Shown here in pieces: positions 35,631-46,750 of a DNA stretch of 64,000 nucleotides. How positions within the stretch are numbered: the stretch's first letter is position 1; each line of letters starts with the position of its first letter. The notes under the pieces are model-generated. The model was not told the origin of the DNA and ran no database searches. It saw nothing but the letters and a program-made list of their open reading frames with translations. Position numbers and translations under genes: made by a program. Origin of the DNA: Ehretia macrophylla (taxonomy: Eukaryota; Streptophyta; Magnoliopsida; Boraginales; Ehretiaceae); NCBI GenBank assembly GCA_037974665.1, contig CM075767.1, positions 22,407,498 to 22,471,497 of the forward strand, written 5' to 3'.

Positions 35631-37487
35631 TGTTGGAAGAATTGTGCACATAAATACGTTGAATATACAACAATTTTTTAACGTGGTTTGACTTAATTTG
35701 GCCTCCGTCCATAGAGTATTATACTCTATTACTCGAAGGATTATAATCATGACTTTTACACACCAACTTAGAGACATATGACATATGATTATGTTATAGT
35801 CAAGTATGGTACACTGATTTTGTGGTGTGTAACACTTAAACACAAGTTAGATAGTCCTATTTATAGAATACAATTGTTAATCTCACTAGGATTTTTATTC
35901 ATATACTCTAAAGTACTTTGACAATAAGTGGACATCCTTGTCTTTAGTATTTGATTATGCTTGGAATTTGAGTCATATTCCAATAAATTCCTTGGGGGAT
36001 AAATACCAAGCATCACTTTCAAATTATGTACTTGTCCCCTTTTCCTTCAACCAACACCTTTCAAATTAATTCTAAAATAGTAAATGACTTAAATAGTCCT
36101 TTATCTTTTAGATTTTTGATATTTTCATTCTTTATTTACCAAACGCGACATTTCAGTCTCGCATTTTTCATTTTGTGACAACGTTAGTCCTTTTTGTTAA
36201 ATCTGTTAAAAATTTAATGGCAAATTTGTGATGTTAAAATGTCGATTTTGGCCTTGCTAATTTTGAAAATTAGTGGTCGCGTGAGTTATACGTGAATTTG
36301 CCTTTAATTTTTTAACAAATTTCACAAAAAGGACTAACGTTGTCAAAAAATGAAAGACGCGAGACTAAAATATCACGTTTGATAAATGAGGAACAAAAAT
36401 ATAAAAAACGGAACCATGTTGATCATTTACCCATTCCAAAACAACACGTTGGAAAACACTAAAAACACCCTCGGTCAACTTCGACAAGCCTCTATCAAAC
36501 ATTCTGGTCAACCAAACTCACAAAATCCTTCTTTCCACATAACACACTGGATCATGTTCTCTTGCCGATCAATCACGCACTAAGGTGCACTCTTCTTGTC
36601 TACATTGCATCACACTGAATCACAGCCTCTTCAACTGCAATAATGGTAGCATAGTTCTGAAATCTCATATTTTTTTTTGGGATACAATTCCTATTAACAA
36701 TAACTCCAGCTTACTATTTTGTCATCGTCTCCGATGACGTGGCTACCTGCGGTAACAACATCAGTAGCAGACTTATTCACTCAGCAATAGTGTTGTTTAT
36801 TCTTTATTTACTTGGCTAGGTGATCGACTTCGGCGAGCATACTCTTTGACAATTACCCAACGTCCTCGTCACGTGACAGCTTTAGTTTGTAAGGCAGCTT
36901 CATCGTCTAATTACTCCGGCGTAGCATCAGTCTGTTCAACACATTACACTAGCGATCTTTAACATGAGTTTTAACTCTTTTGTCTTTTAAGCAAGAACTA
37001 CATCATGTCTCAACACAAGCACCTCTCTTGCTTCCAGCGTTCTCTTCTGAGCAGGTTTCAGCTCTAGTGGTAGAATGCACCTTCTTTTGGCGACAATAAT
37101 GACCAACATATCTATATGTAATCTAAGGCTCTGATACCATTTTGTTAGAAGAATCATGCACGTATATATGTTGGACACAAGAATCCTATAACGTGGTTCA
37201 GCTTAACATGGGCTATGTCCACAGAGTATTATACTCTATCGCTCGAAAAATTACAATCATTACTTTTACACATCGATCTAGATGTATGATTCTAGTGTAG
37301 TCAAGTATGACACACCCACCTCGTGATGTGTGACATTTAAACATAAGCTAGATGTCATATTTATAGAGTACATTTGCTAATCCTAGTAGGATTATGATTT
37401 CTATAATCTAAAGTACTTTGACTCTAGTTGGACTTCTACTTGTCTTCAATATTTGATTATGCTTGGGATTCGATTCATAGTCTTACA
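35631..37487 (-). mobile_element. Non-autonomous LTR retrotransposon (unit A only)
   Basis: LTRs at 35631-35985 and 37143-37487 share long matches (agagtattatactctat, ttgattatgcttgg, gtcaagtatg). Beside the right LTR, ggctctgatacca (37127-37139) is the reverse complement of the initiator-methionine-tRNA primer site, so the element is on the minus strand. The 1.16-kb interior has no protein frame and contains a MITE. Target duplication is imperfect: aaaat / gaaat. Unit B keeps the empty site near 50015 (tggaaatcaaaat). Confidence 0.8.
36078..36432. mobile_element. MULE-type MITE nested in the LTR element
   Basis: Long inverted arms (about 150 bp) share tttaccaaacg/tttatcaaacg, tttcagtctcgc / tttagtctcgc and acaacgttagtccttttt. 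The 9-bp duplication attctaaaa / attccaaaa flanks it (36069-36077, 36433-36441), one mismatch. A 9-bp duplication is diagnostic of Mutator-like transposition. The left terminal gg is mutated. Confidence 0.8.
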
Positions 37488-37555
37488 GAAATCACCACTA
37501 GCCCTACTATGATTAATGAGTGGGAGAGGAATAAATGGATATGGTTATAGCTAAC

Positions 37556-38309
37556 AAACATGAGTTCTATTATAAAATCAATTGGTATTAGCTAGTAGAG
37601 TATTCAAAGATCTTTTATGGTGGTCTTGGAACTCATGATCTATCTATGTGAGACTTTTGTTTTCTCTAAAACTCGTGTGGCCAGGATTGAAGAAGCAACT
37701 ATAAATTTGGAAAAGCCAAAACAATAATGGATCACATGTGGTTCCACATGCAAGATCACCAAGATACAACTCTAATACCATTTTAAGAATATGGTGTTTC
37801 ATTTTTGATAGGGGTGTGAATTCGAGCCCAGTAAAGCATTCTTGGTTTGGGGTTGTGCAACCAACTCCATGCCCGACCTCGCTTTGTTTTCTTGGCATAG
37901 TTGTCATATCTGATGTGACATAAAGACAAACAGTGTCGGCCATGTTTGAACAGTGCAGGGTAGGACTAAGCATTAATTATTGCCCGGAATCAGAACTAGT
38001 ATAAATAGTCCACTCACTCTTCATTATCAGGTAACTCGTGCATTTATTACTCTCAACTACCTATCGTTGAGCTTGAACATACTAATCACTCTCACACCCG
38101 AGGGGAAACACGGGCTGCCACCCCGCGATTCCTTCTCTTGTTTTACAGGCCAAGTAGCTTGAGGTCAAAATACTGAGCTCGGGCGAACTTCTATTTTCCA
38201 ACCTCATTAATTTTAAAACTAATTGTTATTGTATCAACTAGTTCAAGATCTTATATGGAGATATTAAAACGCATGATCTATTAATTTGAGACAATTGTAT
38301 TCTCTAACA
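37556..38309 (-). mobile_element. Old TRIM (family I), unit A copy
   Basis: The left LTR is about 37556-37672. Tctaatacca at 37771-37780 is the reverse-complement methionine primer site, and a right LTR starts at 37781, is broken by an insertion at 37795-38202 and ends ctaaca at 38309. An orthologous copy sits at the same place in unit B (50086-50396), so this TRIM pre-dates the segmental duplication. Confidence 0.6.
37795..38202 (+). mobile_element. Solo-LTR-like insertion within the TRIM
   Basis: Unit B lacks this block. It has a TATA box (tataaatagtc, from 38000) followed by ttgagcttgaacatactaat, a GC-rich part with cacccgaggggaaacacggg, and gagctcgggcgaactt near the end, an arrangement I associate with plant LTRs. 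Boundaries are set only by comparison with unit B. No coding sequence. Confidence 0.5.
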
Positions 38310-39165
38310 ATTATGACCTCTATGTGTAATGTGGTTCGCTCTTTACTCTTCTGGATAGTTTTTGATTTTTTTATTAGTGATAAGGTGGCTTGCATTTACA
38401 TTCTCGGAGATGCACAATATTTTCGAGCGATCTATTGGGTGGCACTACAAGCAATCTGGATGTTGCTTTGGGCATGAAACAGCTCATAAGGTGAAGTATT
38501 AGTTTACTCAATTGTTCAACTTAGAGAAATGTAAAAGAAACATGGTTCGATCAACTTTCCCCTCATATATTCAATCTGAATCCATGATGCCAGCTGTGTT
38601 GATCGAATTTCAGTACTAATTACATGCAAATTGAATTAGAGAACTTATTAATTTGAAATAAAATATAATGCAGCATAGATGAGATAAATTTAATGCCCCT
38701 CCTATAGGTACACGAAAATGTAACACTGATGTCTCATTGCTATAAGGAATGTGATGCAGGTCTTGCATTGTTCATTAGATATTATACTGAACTTTTGATA
38801 TTTGGAATGGCCAGGAGGGGATATAAGGAGGGTGCCGCTCAAGTAGAGGCTTTGTAACTTCTGTATGCTTATTTTGTAAGTCGCATCGGGTATACTTGTA
38901 TCATTTTGGAAATGGATGCAAGAACAATTTTGAGTTAGTGATTATATGAAGTTTCAGATTGACAAAGAAAAAACAAAACAAAGAAATTTGTTGGGATATT
39001 AAAATTCTCAAATAGTCCGTCACATTTGTTTATAATCTTGATTTGGTCCCTCATGTTTCATTTTATACCTTTTAGTCCTTAAAATACTCGCTCAAATCCG
39101 CGTCGAACTCACAAACATCTCGTATAAGCGAGTGTCATGCCGCTAGACCAAAGTCTAGCTCTTTG
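38310..39165. other. Downstream spacer conserved between units A and B
   Basis: 38310-38870 aligns with 50400-51010, for example attctcggaga, ctcataaggtgaagtatt and aaggaatgtgatgcaggt. 38880-38935 aligns with 57405-57460 (tggaaatggatg). No gene is supported; it is simply the ancestral spacer. 38996-39165 has no recognised feature. Confidence 0.6.
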
Positions 39166-39169
39166 GCGA

Positions 39170-40035
39170 TTATCAATGGACTACATTAATTTTGCTAAAC
39201 TAGTTTTTCAACCATGGTTAGAAAGTATTAAATACCAAAAACTCCACATTCTCACACATGGAGTAAAAATCATTCAAAATGAGCTCTGAGTATTTTGTTC
39301 ATCTTTGCGTTCATTACTTGACAATTTCTTCACCAAAATTTTAGTAGATTGAGTTATCAAGCTTTGTATATCTAAACATAACTTAGTTTTTAATTGTAGC
39401 AAGAAGACAAAAGAATGTTGTCCACATTCTTTTGTATTTATTTGTTTTGTTCATCGTGAAATTCTAGTTTTTTCACTGTGAAATTTAAATCAAACTAATT
39501 CAATCACACTAAATTTTGTCTTTTGATTGTCTATTTGATGTATCTTGACTAACTAGTTGTTGGTTTTTTCATATGTTTTCTTCAAATTTTACATTATCAT
39601 AAATTAAAAGCGCTTCCTTACATATTAATATATATATATATATATATATATAATATTTAATAATTAATTAGTTTTTCAAAATCCCTTTTTGGATTGATGT
39701 ATGCTATATTAGAGGTTGTATATATATAGAGACGTATGTGGTTTGCAACATTGAAGCTCACTAATTTTAGAAGTAGATTTTTTGGATGAAAAATAAATAA
39801 TTTTTTTTATTGATAATTAGATTATCTTCCAAAAAAAATATAGCGAAAAATAAAAAATCTGATGATTGACATTTAGATGAAGAAAAATTTCGTCATAGCT
39901 TTTTTTAATTATATGCTTCTATATTTGCTTTACTAATAAAATACGGTAACTTAGATATGGTATTTAATATTTTCTGACCATAGTTAGAAAGGTAGTTTAG
40001 CAAGATTAATGTAGTCCGTAGATGATATTTAGTGA
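39170..40035. repeat. Inverted repeat pair in unit A spacer
   Basis: The arm at 39170-39245 (ggactacattaat, ttgctaaacta, agtattaaatacca) is the inverted copy of 39950-40035. The loop of about 700 bp is AT-rich with a (TA)n run at 39628-39652 and no gene. Related arms are found in unit B at about 61795-61960 and 63660-63790. Confidence 0.65.
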
Positions 40036-40109
40036 CACATGACATTGATCAGAGTAAGTATTGCATGGAATTGTAGAGAATGGAATTGTAGAAGAGTTAA
40101 GTAAAATTA

Positions 40110-40436
40110 GGCAGTGATTGGTATATAAAAATGAGTTGGGAATGGAATGACATTCCTAATTCTATTTTAATTCCCATGTTTGGTACGAGGAAATGAACTT
40201 GGGAATATCATTCCCAAGGGAATCTCATTCCTACGTACATGGAAATAGCCATTCCAAACCAAATAAATGAGAATGATCCATTCCCATGTGTTTGGAAATA
40301 AACTTGACTATCATACACTTATATAACATAACTTTTATAAATAATTTGTTTTAATTAAAAAATATAATAATAATTATTATAAAAATAATAATAATAATAA
40401 TTATTATGAAAATAAAAAATAATAAAAACAAAAATA

Positions 40437-40490
<54 letters not shown>

Positions 40491-40753
40491 TAAAAATAAT
40501 ATTATCATTATAAAAATAAAAATAACAATAATAATAATAATAATTATTATTATTATTATAAAAATAAAAATAAAAATAAAAATGATAATAATAATAATAA
40601 TAAAAAATAAAAAATAAAAAAAATAATAAAATAATAATAATAATAATAGTGATTAAAATAATAATAATAAAAAATACTAATAATAATAAAGTAAACTAAT
40701 AATGATAAAAATAAAATAATAATAATAATAATAATAATACCAATTTAATTATG

Positions 40754-40806
<53 letters not shown>

Positions 40807-41157
40807 TGTTGTTGTTATTATTATTATTATTGTTATTATCATTTTTATTATTATTTTTAATTTTATTATTATTATTATTATTATTTATTGTTGTTGTTGT
40901 TATTATTATTATTATTATTTTTTTATTTTGTTATTATTATTATTTATGTTTATATTGTTTACTGTTATGTTTATATTTATTATTATTTTTAATATTATAA
41001 TAATAAAAGGACAATTCTGTCATATTATACAAGTAATTCATATAACTACTATTAATTTCTAGAGCATACCAAATATGTCATTCGCATTCTCAAGTTCATT
41101 CCATTCTCAATTTCATTCTATTCCTGCCCAAATCATTCCAGTGTACCAATCGCTACT
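40110..41157. mobile_element. PIF/Harbinger-like MITE with an expanded (ATT)n core
   Basis: Termini ggcagtgattggtata and (rc) agtagcgattggtaca are inverted. Subterminal parts share gaatggaatga-type words on the left and their complements on the right. A 3-bp tta flanks both ends (40107-40109, 41158-41160), as for PIF/Harbinger. The core (40350-41005) is one of the longest (AAT)/(ATT) stretches in the window, A-rich then switching to T-rich near 40806. The isoleucine-rich frames through it are not genes. Confidence 0.65.
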
Positions 41158-41179
41158 TTAATATCATTAAAAGTACCTA

Positions 41180-41745
41180 GAGAATGTTGACTAGTAAATT
41201 TGATATAAATAATTTAGGTGTGATAGATGTTATTTTGGGGATTAAAATTACTAAAATGTCTGAATGACTTCTCTCATCTCAGTTACATGGAAAAAATATG
41301 TTAGAGATTTTAAAAGTATTATATTAGTCTAGTGAAATACCTATAAATTTAAATATACATCTACTAAAAATACTAGTGAAGCAATGTTTCAGATAGAGTA
41401 TTCACGTATTATTGAGAGACTAATGTACATCATGAACTACAAGAGGCCCGACATAGCATATGTATTTTGCAAGTTAAGCAAATTTACTAACAATTCAGAG
41501 AAAAACCATTGGACAGCTATTATAAAAGTTCAAAGATATTTGAGATAGACTAAAACTATAGGTTGCATTACACTAGATATCTCGTTGTACTAACGGGGTA
41601 CAACGATACCGACTAGAAATCTGATTCTAATGAAACGAAATTCACAAGTCTTCTGGATTTGTTTTTACATTGGTAGGAGCAACAAGGACAACTTAACCTA
41701 TATATCATGGATATCATATATTAGTTCACAACGATACACACTTTC
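41180..41745 (+). pseudogene. Ty1/copia pol fragment (RT end and RNase H)
   Basis: The frames contain DVILGIKITK (end of copia RT), then YSRIIERLMYIMNY, RPDIAY, KLSKFTNNSEKNHW and, after stops, pieces matching the copia RNase H up to the SGYVFTLGG-like region. The line of homology runs through several frame changes. No LTR or other pol domain is nearby, so this is a relic. Confidence 0.75.
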
Positions 41746-42088
41746 TGCCCAACATTATTTTCTACAAATTAAATTAGTTTAGCTTAAGCAACGACCACAG
41801 CTTAACCTATATATTGTTAGAGAGCGTTCATAAATATTATAATATACAATTACCAATAATTCACACATATAAAGGGACGTACACTGTTATACTTGAGACC
41901 CAATAATCTCAGCCGTCAACCATGCAAGACCTCATCAACTTCAAGTTCAATGAAACCAAGTCCCGTGCTCTGATCCATCTACAGTCTGACAAATGAAGTG
42001 GGCATGGTATTCGACCAAAAACAATTGTAGGCATGGTAAGCTGCATGCCGCTACAACTATATTAAGCATCTAAGGACGACCACGTCTG

Positions 42089-42221
42089 TGATACGTGTAG
42101 AGTATCGGTATATGCCATAGTTGTTAAATATATATCAGTTATTTTCTAGTTTTAAATACGATTCACGATTCAATACAATTCAAAACATTAAATATATCAA
42201 TACTCTACACGTATCATAAAT
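42089..42221. mobile_element. Small foldback element
   Basis: tgatacgtgtagagtatcgg at the left and its inverted copy aatactctacacgtatca at the right frame a 130-bp AT-rich segment. Unit A lacks it (the sequence passes from 26310 to about 26330). It is likely a MITE of unknown superfamily. Confidence 0.55.
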
Positions 42222-42639
42222 CCAGTGTCCTGAACAGACTTCCACATGAAGTACTTCTCAGTTATTGGATGTCTGGGTAACCTCTATTTTTTTTTTGGCT
42301 GAGTCTAGGTGACCTCTTAACAGTCGAACAGACGCTTATTCTGATGCAGCCATGCAGGTACTGTGGAAATTAATAATTTTGTGCTTAAATTGATATTCAC
42401 TTCGTGGCCACTGAGGAGCTGATCTATTTTGTCTGGTTACACCTGCGCATAAATGTATTTTATTCGTTACGATTTTCATATAAGAATGAACTGGAACGAT
42501 TTTTCTGTGTTTGTGTGCCTAAAAACGAACCACGTTAGAGATACCGACTGCAATTCCCAGATAAAACATTTAAATGGATTAGGGCAACTTTTGTCATTAT
42601 ATTAGATATTTAGAGCGTAAGAATTTGAAGTAATCTTTA

Positions 42640-43162
42640 TATTAAGATGATTGAGGTTTCATCTTAAAAATTAATTGGTGCTAAGTGGAGTGACCCACGA
42701 TTTTATAAGGTGGTCTAAGAGTTTATGATTTTTCTATGTGGGACAAGTGTATATTCTAACACTCTCCCTCATGTGTGACCTGATTTGAGAGGGGGGTCAA
42801 ACGTGAAAGATTGAACACGTATGGAAGATTGAACACACATGTGGTAGATAACACATATAGAAGATTGAAGTGCGTGGACTATGCACACGATTGAATACAT
42901 ATGTGGTAGATAACACATGTGGTAGATTGAAGGTGCGTGGACTATACACACATGAAAAATTGAAAACAAGTGGACCTGATTTGAGATGTATTGCATGCGA
43001 AAAATGAATGAGACTAGACTATGGCCTAACTCTGATACCATGTTAAGATAACTAAGTTTTCATCTTAACATCAATTGGTGCCAAGTTGAGTAGCCCAAAG
43101 TCTTATAAGGTATTTTTAAAATTTTTAATTTTTCAATGTGGGACAAATGTTATATTATAACA
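42640..43162 (-). mobile_element. TRIM (family I), complete
   Basis: LTRs of exactly 122 bp each (42640-42761, 43041-43162), ending attctaaca / attataaca. Beside the right LTR tctgatacca (43031-43040) is the reverse-complement methionine-tRNA primer site; beside the left LTR ctctccctcatg is the reverse-complement polypurine tract. The target duplication cttta is perfect (42635-42639, 43163-43167). The interior holds short repeats of the type acacatgtggaagattgaa, no protein. 523 bp in all; mobilised only in trans. Confidence 0.9.
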
Positions 43163-43928
43163 CTTTACGTTTTAGTCCAAATCAAATGAATATGGTAGTC
43201 ATATCTCAGTGTTTATCTTTCTATTCAATTTCGCTTTGTAAACTAAAGGGAAAAAAACCATAAAACAGTGAAAAAATTAATATAACACATGAATATATCA
43301 CAAGTGACTGTGACATTCCAAAAACCAGAATTTTCATTAAAACTCTTAACATTTTTATTAAGAATACCTAGTATCCTTATTTATTTTCTTTCTATATATA
43401 TACTTATAATGAAAATATTAATGTGATCATTAGTGTTCAAGAAATTAAATCTTATTCAAATTTAAGTTGTTTATTGGTTAGTTAATGCCAAGATCACGGC
43501 TTGGAAAATTACCCTAAAGCTGACAATAGGCTTCGTTTCTTAGTTTCCTCGGAAAATAGAAAGTGAAAGTATCTCACAGAATGGTGACAATGGCATCCTT
43601 TGTCCTATAATGTAAAGGCAGTTTCCTTTGGCTCTTAACATATAAAAATCCTCTACTTGCAATTTTGTTCCAATTTTTGGTGTCGATAAAAAATCAAGAT
43701 ATTAACTAGTCTCACAAACTTAAAAGGAAATTGATGAGAGTGCAGAAAGTATATATTATATGTATATATTTGATGAAGATTCTATTCAAAAGCGAAAATA
43801 AAAATAAAGAATAGACTAGCCTTATTAAAAGGATTGAAGAAAACATAGTCAATAGCTTATCTATAATCTTAACTATTACGATTTTGGAAGTGAAATTTCA
43901 AACTTAGAATCTCTTTGCTCTTACGTAC
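43163..43928. other. AT-rich spacer, nothing recognised
   Basis: No gene or repeat boundary is supported. Confidence 0.4.
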
Positions 43929-44505
43929 TTTAGGACAATCCTGATTGATAAGGGTAATGAACTTCCCAAGGGCATAAAGGACATTTGGCTATTAAAGTAT
44001 CATTTATAAGACCCCGACTAGCTTAAAGTTTGACTTAACTTGATTCATGTATTGAATTAGCGTTAACTGCCCGATCTCCAGAAAAGTTCAATATCTAGGG
44101 ATGCCTGATCTCCAGGGTTGCCCAATCTCTAGGGATGCCTAAAGAGCCCGTAAACTGCCAATGAGGTGATATATGTGACATCATATCCGATCGATATATA
44201 TATATATATATATATATGTTTTAGGACAATCCTGATTGACAGGGGTAATGAACTTCCCAAGGGCATAAAGGACATTTGGCTATTAAAGTATCATTTATAA
44301 GACCCCCGACTAGCTTAAAGTTTGACTTAACTTGATTCATGTATTGAATTAGCGTTAACTACCCAATCTCTAGAAAAGTTCAATCTCTAGGGATGCCTGA
44401 TCTCCAGGGTTGCCCAATCTCTAGGGATGCCTAAAGAGCCCGTAAACTGCCAATGAGGTGATATATGTGACATCATATCTGATCAATATATATATATATA
44501 TATAA
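43929..44505. repeat. Tandem duplication, 291-bp unit x2
   Basis: 43929-44219 and 44220-44505 are nearly identical: taggacaatcctgattga, gggcataaaggacatttggc, ctctagggatgcct, each closing with an (AT)n run (44193-44217 and 44487-44504). Non-coding. The (AT)n ends suggest unequal pairing or replication slippage. Confidence 0.85.
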
Positions 44506-44771
44506 CTGCATGCATTTCAAGGAAAACAATTGTTATTTTACATACGCATGCACTTTACATATTTGGATTATTTTTTTATCCCGACTTCACTAACTTAAAC
44601 ATCAAAGGGATCCCCCGGGCACAATCCCGAACTACCTTGTTTTTTAGGTTATTGATGACCAACTTCCAACGAGGATTCATCACTTGATTCATACCATAAC
44701 ACTGATAATTTAGTAATTCTTGTGACTATCACTAAAAAATTTGGCTAATGTTACATGGATAACATTTAAAA

Positions 44772-44930
44772 GACTTCTTTTACTATACTCTAAAAGCCTA
44801 TTAGTTACTAAGTTAGAAGGCCTAATACTTGTATAACAACACTTACAAAGACGACTTCTTTTACTATACTCTAAAAGCCTATTAGTCACTAAGTTAGAAG
44901 GCCTAATACTTCTATAACAACACATACAGT
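44772..44930. repeat. Tandem duplication, 81-bp unit x2
   Basis: gacttcttttactatactc begins at 44772 and 44853, and the two units match through aagttagaaggcctaatactt and ataacaacac. The apparent 71-residue minus-strand frame across it only reflects the repeat. Confidence 0.85.
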
Positions 44931-45302
44931 TGAAGATAATAAATAAATATAATAAATCTCTTTCTAATCCTTTAAACTTTTAAATGAGTTAGTAAATTTA
45001 CATGATATTAGAGTCCAAGTTAGTCTTGATGCCACCATTTGAAAACAAAAAAGAAATTATCCATGTATAAAACTCAAAAATAAATAATACATACTAATGA
45101 TATCAACCTCAAACTATCAATGGTAAAGTACAATTCTTAATTACTTGGTCACGTAAAAGGAAATTGAAATGAACTTTTTTTTTTTCGTGTTGATTTTGCA
45201 GAATTATAAGGCACATCAGGTAAATTCAAGCTTCTTAATTTTCTATTCTTTGCTCTACAATTTCACTTGTTACTTGAGGGCCTGTTTAACTGAAGAGATG
45301 AC

Positions 45303-45456
45303 TGTTGAGTGACCAGCTCATCTAAAAGTTTAAACTGTTAGAGAGAGGTTTTTTAGGACCTTTTGGTACCTAGGCTCTGAAACCATATTGAGTGACTACC
45401 TCGTATAAAAGTTTAAACTGTTAGAGAGAGGTTTGTTATATTATTTATGTTCAACA
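45303..45456 (-). mobile_element. Miniature LTR element (family III), 154 bp
   Basis: Two direct repeats beginning tgttgagtgacc / tattgagtgact, each with aaaagtttaaactgttagag, flank only about 30 bp that include the reverse primer-site motif ggctctgaaacca. The element ends ttcaaca. The target duplication atgac is perfect (45298-45302, 45457-45461). The interior is shorter than in the 262-bp copy, so it is an internally deleted form. Confidence 0.75.
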
Positions 45457-45686
45457 ATGACTATTTATTTTTCACTATTTTCTACAGAGATTGCATTCAC
45501 TTTTTTTAATGCTGAATTACCAACCATAAAGTTTCATAAATGAAATGAAAGAACAAAGGATGGGTCAAAGACCAAATACAAAGAAGATCTTAGCCTAAAA
45601 ACATAAACATCATTGAACCTTACGCTAAGACCAAACAAGAACAAAAAAGGACAAATACAAATCAAGCAAGAGGGGATGCAAGGAAG

Positions 45687-45995
45687 ACCCCAAGGGTCGT
45701 CCTAGATGGTAAAGACTCACTTTCATTCAAGGGAGGTCTTGGGTTCAAGTCCTGTGAGAGTGAATGGATGTAAGGAGGAAAGGTTGGAGTGTTTGTCATA
45801 GGGGAATCATACATTGACTTACCTGGTGCATGTTTTGGATCGGACCGTTGCATTCCGGGGGTTTTAGTTAAAACTCAGCTATTAGGCCAGGCAAGGGGAC
45901 GCTGGCGTACCCCCATCTTCAGGTAGTGGTTAATCTATTCTATGTCTTGTGGGTTGGTTGAGTGGGGGCGTTTCCAACGGTTCTCAAAAAAAAAA
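45687..45995 (+). mobile_element. tRNA-derived SINE, ~300 bp
   Basis: Box A (cctagatggtaaagact, near 45702) and box B (gggttcaagtcc, near 45730) of a tRNA-type Pol III promoter open the element, and an A11 tail closes it (45986-45996). An 18-bp duplication agaggggatgcaaggaag flanks it exactly (45669-45686, 45996-46013). The ~240-bp body after box B is family-specific. The minus-strand ORF at 45662-45853 is not a gene. Confidence 0.88.
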
Positions 45996-46013
45996 AGAGG
46001 GGATGCAAGGAAG

Positions 46014-46590
46014 CCCGCGAACCTTTCCTGGTTCAATTGGCCTACCTGTAAGGAAATTTGTGATAACTCCAGAGAATCTGATCCGAAAGGAGGCGGGCTG
46101 ACTAGGTGACATCTTTAGTATATATCAAGATGTCCAAAGAATTCCTCACGGCAAATATTTTGATCGCCTTCAGAAAATGACGGGCCAGGCGTCACTTGAT
46201 TCTAATCAATCGATTTAAAAGAAATCTATATTATAGAAGTAGGAGAATGGAAACTGTATTCAATGTTCTCTTTTTGTTTTTTTAAATAAGTGTGAGTACT
46301 ATATGGAGAATTTGGAAAATGGGGTTTGACAAAGTCTCCAAATTTGAAAATCACCATGAAGTTACCAATTCTTTGAAAAATGATGGAATCCTGATCTTGA
46401 TATATTTTCTGAACTAATAAAATTTTAAGAAATGTCCTCCAGAGAGTTTATTTTCATTTTCCTCCAACTGAACATGTTCTCTAAATACTTTTCTTTTTCT
46501 TGTAGAATTAGACAATAAGTTAATTTCCTAGCCACATCTACACTGTTGAGTGTTGAGAGTATTGTCCAAATCCAAAGCACAAGTTAAGCC
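46014..46590. other. Spacer upstream of bHLH copy 2, nothing recognised
   Basis: No gene is supported here. Homology with unit A resumes at about 46600. Confidence 0.4.
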
Positions 46591-46734
46591 GCTTATGTGA
46601 CCTGCAAAATAGATCTTTTCGTGTATTGTAATTTTTTCCTTTTTTCAAAATCAAATTCTCCGCCTTACAACTCCAAAGAACCAATTCTCCTTTTTTTTTT
46701 TTTTTGGTCTTTGTTCCTTTTTCTTTTCTTTGTC

Positions 46735-46750
46735 CATATATATATGAATA
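46735..46750 (+). promoter_or_regulatory. TATA-like stretch of bHLH copy 2
   Basis: catatatatatgaata lies 73-88 bp before the start codon at 46823, the position equivalent to the TATA box of copy 1. A long T-tract precedes it (46690-46705). Confidence 0.5.

Larger units (their letters stand above)
24780..41855 (+). repeat. Tandem segmental unit A (bHLH copy 1)
   Basis: Unit A is homologous in order to unit B. Matching blocks: leader around 24855-24945 with 41890-41965; 26170-26450 with 41980-42370; promoter 26955-27145 with 46600-46822; gene 27146-29585 with 46823-49519; 35586-35630 with 49980-50020; 37490-37760 with 50025-50290; 38310-38870 with 50400-51010; and 39950-40100 with the reverse-oriented arm copy near 63680-63790. 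The intervening differences are insertions. Limits are approximate. Confidence 0.75.

Noticed and set aside
40751..41062. Open frame of mostly isoleucine
   Set aside because: It is a translation of the (ATA)n microsatellite and has no gene-like composition.
43031..43040. tRNA-Met-like sequence (also at 55042, 37127, 48241)
   Set aside because: Each is only 10-13 nt beside an LTR and is a primer-binding site; no cloverleaf is present.
44710..44925. 71-residue frame with internal protein repeat
   Set aside because: The repeat reflects an 81-bp DNA duplication in non-coding sequence.
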